Positions 62,348 through 64,000 of a DNA stretch of 64,000 bases are shown in pieces. Made by a program: the position numbers and the translations under genes. The notes beneath the pieces are model-generated. The model saw only the letters and a list, made by a program, of their open reading frames with translations. It was not told the origin of the DNA and made no database searches. Position 1 is the stretch's first letter, and every line of letters starts with the position of its first letter. The stretch spans positions 86,719,285 to 86,783,284 of the forward strand of contig NC_079488.1 in assembly GCF_020520425.1 (NCBI RefSeq), in the 5' to 3' direction. Origin of the DNA: Spinacia oleracea (lineage: Eukaryota > Streptophyta > Magnoliopsida > Caryophyllales > Amaranthaceae).

Positions 62348-62362
62348 AAATTTATCGCTGCA

Positions 62363-62775
62363 GCGACTAAGGACCTTAGCTGTTAGTGATGCAGACCCCG
62401 CCCGCTGAAGGTGGGCGAGCCTGTCCGCTGAGGGTGGACCCCCCGTCCGATAGAAGTGGACGAATCTGTTTTGATGTTTTTGAAAATAAGGACCTACGCG
62501 GTTTGTGACGTAGACCCCGCCGGCTGAAGATGGAGAGCCTGTCCGCTGAGGGTGGACCCCCCGTCCGATGGAAGTGGACGAATCTGTTTTGAAATTTTAT
62601 TTTGTTTTTTTTTGTTTTTTTTTTTGAAAATAAGGACCTACGTGTTTTGCGCCGTAGACCCCGCCGGCTGAAGATGGCGAGCCTATTTTAAATTTGAAGA
62701 CTTTATTTTTCGAAACTGAGGACCTGCGCGGCTAGTGACGCAGACCCCGCCCGCTGAGGGTGGGCGAGCCCATTT
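62363..62775. repeat. Longer tandem repeat, about four units
   Basis: Units begin AAGGACCT..GACGTAGACCCCGCC and continue CTGAAG(G/A)TGG.GAGCCT, two with a longer tail GTGGACCCCCCGTCCGAT. Starts at about 62369, 62490, 62633 and 62719. Located between polypurine tract and antisense ORF. Confidence 0.85.
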
Positions 62776-63039
62776 TGAATTTCTTATTTTTCCTATGTAG
62801 AAGAGCTTTTGGTGATTACAACTTGTTGGTGGGTCGTAATATTTCCTGATTAGATGTGTCCTATAAGTGGGTCCACACTGTGTATATTTTTGTTTAACGA
62901 TATTTTATTTTATTATTTTTATATATTTTTTCAAAATACCGTTTTTTTTTTTGGGATAGAAATATCAAGATTATGGATATCTTTACACAAAATAGGGGAG
63001 TACGCGTGCCCGACAGCGAATATTCGCTGTCTGGGAAGC

Positions 63040-63100
63040 ATTTTCAGCGCCCAGGCCTGGGCGCGAGAATTTCTAACGCCCATAGCTGGGCGTTGAAAAT
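63040..63100. promoter_or_regulatory. Second 61-bp nested palindrome, in front of the antisense ORF
   Basis: Outer arms ATTTTCAGCGCCCAG / CTGGGCGTTGAAAAT, inner perfect palindrome GCGCCCAGGCCTGGGCGC (63047-63064) and AACGCCCATAGCTGGGCGTT (63075-63094). A separate perfect 20-bp palindrome GACAGCGAATATTCGCTGTC lies just upstream at 63012-63031. A TATA-like CTTTAAATT follows at about 63118 on the plus strand. Confidence 0.82.
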
Positions 63101-63758
63101 GCGAAAGGGGGGCTGGTCTTTAAATTCGCGGACCGTCTCCTTCCTTTCCCATTTCCACCATTTTCGCTCAAACTCTTCACTTCTCTCTACTGATCTTTGC
63201 TCGTTTCTTTCACTTTTTTTCACGAGTTCTACTCCAAATCACTTCTTAATCTTCCCAATGTAAGTAATTTTCAGTAATTTTGAGCTTTTTTGTCAATTTC
63301 AGTATTTTTGTCAAGTATTTTTGTGCATGAAATTGATTTGGGGGTTTTTGATTTTGTGCCCCTTTCCTTCAATTAGATAGTTGGAAATGTTCCACATAAC
63401 ATGTTAATTAGTTTGTGCATGTTAATTTTTGCAAGTATGTTGATTTTTGTTGAATTTGGGCATTTTCATGCTAGCCCCCAAGTATACCTACGAATCTAGT
63501 ATTTTCTTATAATGTAGGTGTTCTTGGTGTATTGCTTGCGTTCCTCATAATTCATGAATGACAAATTATGGGAGAATTTTGATTTTGCTGGAGTTAATTT
63601 TTACTTAGGGAATTTTGCTAAGTATGAACTTAGTATCATGTTTTTAGGGAACAAAAATTGTATGACTCCATTTCATGAGTGAAATGCACTCTCTTTAGGG
63701 ATCGGTATGAGTGCCGATTTTGTCAAAGGTATAATGCTTTGTTGTATTGTTGATCAGC

Positions 63759-64000
63759 ATGTCTGACGAGTCGTTACCCCCTCCTGGTGGCCACGAGGTG
63801 CGTGGCATGACGCGTCAGTCGACTGGCCCGGGTCCCCTATGGATGGGCCCTGAGCTTTACGATGGTCGTGATCTGCACTACGACCTAGAGCACCATGTGA
63901 CTTCCCGCCTTCACGCGAGGAGAGAGACTACGGTTCGCGGCTATGGCGCCGCGACGAGTGAGACCGTTTTTAGCTATCTGAGCTCGGACGCCCAGGCCTT
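63759..64000 (+). CDS. Antisense ORF of the Tat-like retrotransposon, 5' part
   Basis: ATG at 63759 follows an acceptor (TTGATCAG); a donor-like AATGTAAGT at 63257-63265 suggests a 5' leader intron of about 500 bp. The open frame continues to the window end (80 codons): MSDESLPPPGGHEVRGMTRQ, then GPGPLWMGPELYDGRDLHY and on through HHVTSRLHARRETTVRGYG. It is clearly GC-richer than its surroundings and has no stops. It runs opposite to the retrotransposon. In Tat-lineage elements such antisense ORFs often encode a plant mobile domain; only the N-terminus is visible, so that identity is inference. Confidence 0.55.
   Translation, partial: MSDESLPPPGGHEVRGMTRQSTGPGPLWMGPELYDGRDLHYDLEHHVTSRLHARRETTVRGYGAATSETVFSYLSSDAQA

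Larger units (their letters stand above)
60294..64000 (-). mobile_element. Tat/Ogre/Retand-like LTR retrotransposon, 3' part, runs off the window
   Basis: Order on the minus strand from the window end: antisense ORF, tandem repeats, polypurine tract, 3' LTR. Tandem repeats in the 3' untranslated region and extra (often antisense) ORFs between pol and the 3' LTR are known for the Tat lineage of Ty3/gypsy. No pol sequence is within the window, so the lineage assignment rests on this layout. Confidence 0.6.

Overview
The window is nuclear DNA from a flowering plant (eudicot). The genes have many GT-AG introns, the background is AT-rich, and plant repeat families are densely nested: LTR retrotransposons, a Mutator-like element, hAT, PIF/Harbinger-like and Stowaway elements, and a SINE-like fragment. 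The repeat types would fit the Caryophyllales/Amaranthaceae (spinach, beet or quinoa kind), but that placement is inference.

Layout. 80-13803 (+) is a complete 12-exon gene for a DEAD-box RNA helicase of the RH57/DDX52/Rok1 group. Intron 4 holds a hAT-type MITE and intron 8 a cluster of Stowaway elements, one with a TIR element nested in it. 15842-16973 (+) is a three-exon GT43 gene (IRX9, xylan backbone synthesis). 18057-29790 is a three-layer nest. A hAT element (8-bp duplication) contains a gag-only LTR retrotransposon (18634-29703, minus strand, 5-bp duplication). The left LTR of that retrotransposon contains a solo LTR of another family (19203-20660, 5-bp duplication). 32067-34261 (+) is a five-exon IQD (calmodulin-binding IQ67) gene. 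36.5-39.2 kb holds decayed Ty3/gypsy gag-protease remnants. 40006-41101 is a Harbinger-like TIR element.

42184-55068 is a large recent tandem duplication. Copy 1 carries an intact mitochondrial-type PPR gene (42408-44078, minus). Copy 2 carries the same gene with its first half removed by a 1558-bp deletion across a 5-bp microhomology. The duplicated unit also carries the left end of a Mutator-like element (MULE) with an inserted LTR retrotransposon. Only copy 2 keeps the whole MULE (52240-56098, perfect 9-bp target duplication), with PB1-like and GRF-zinc-finger remnants and a solo LTR.

56.2-64 kb contains another LTR, a frameshifted fragment of an AHK1-like hybrid histidine kinase, and from 60294 to the window end the 3' part of a minus-strand Tat/Ogre/Retand-like retrotransposon: 3' LTR, polypurine tract, two tandem-repeat blocks and an antisense (plus-strand) ORF running off the window.

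The host genes are single housekeeping or cell-wall/signalling genes and form no pathway together. The most interesting structure is in the repeats. Clusters of short GC-rich palindromes sit about 50-250 bp upstream of the TATA box in three LTR families. In the Tat-like element the same 61-bp nested palindrome occurs both in the LTR promoter and in front of the antisense ORF.
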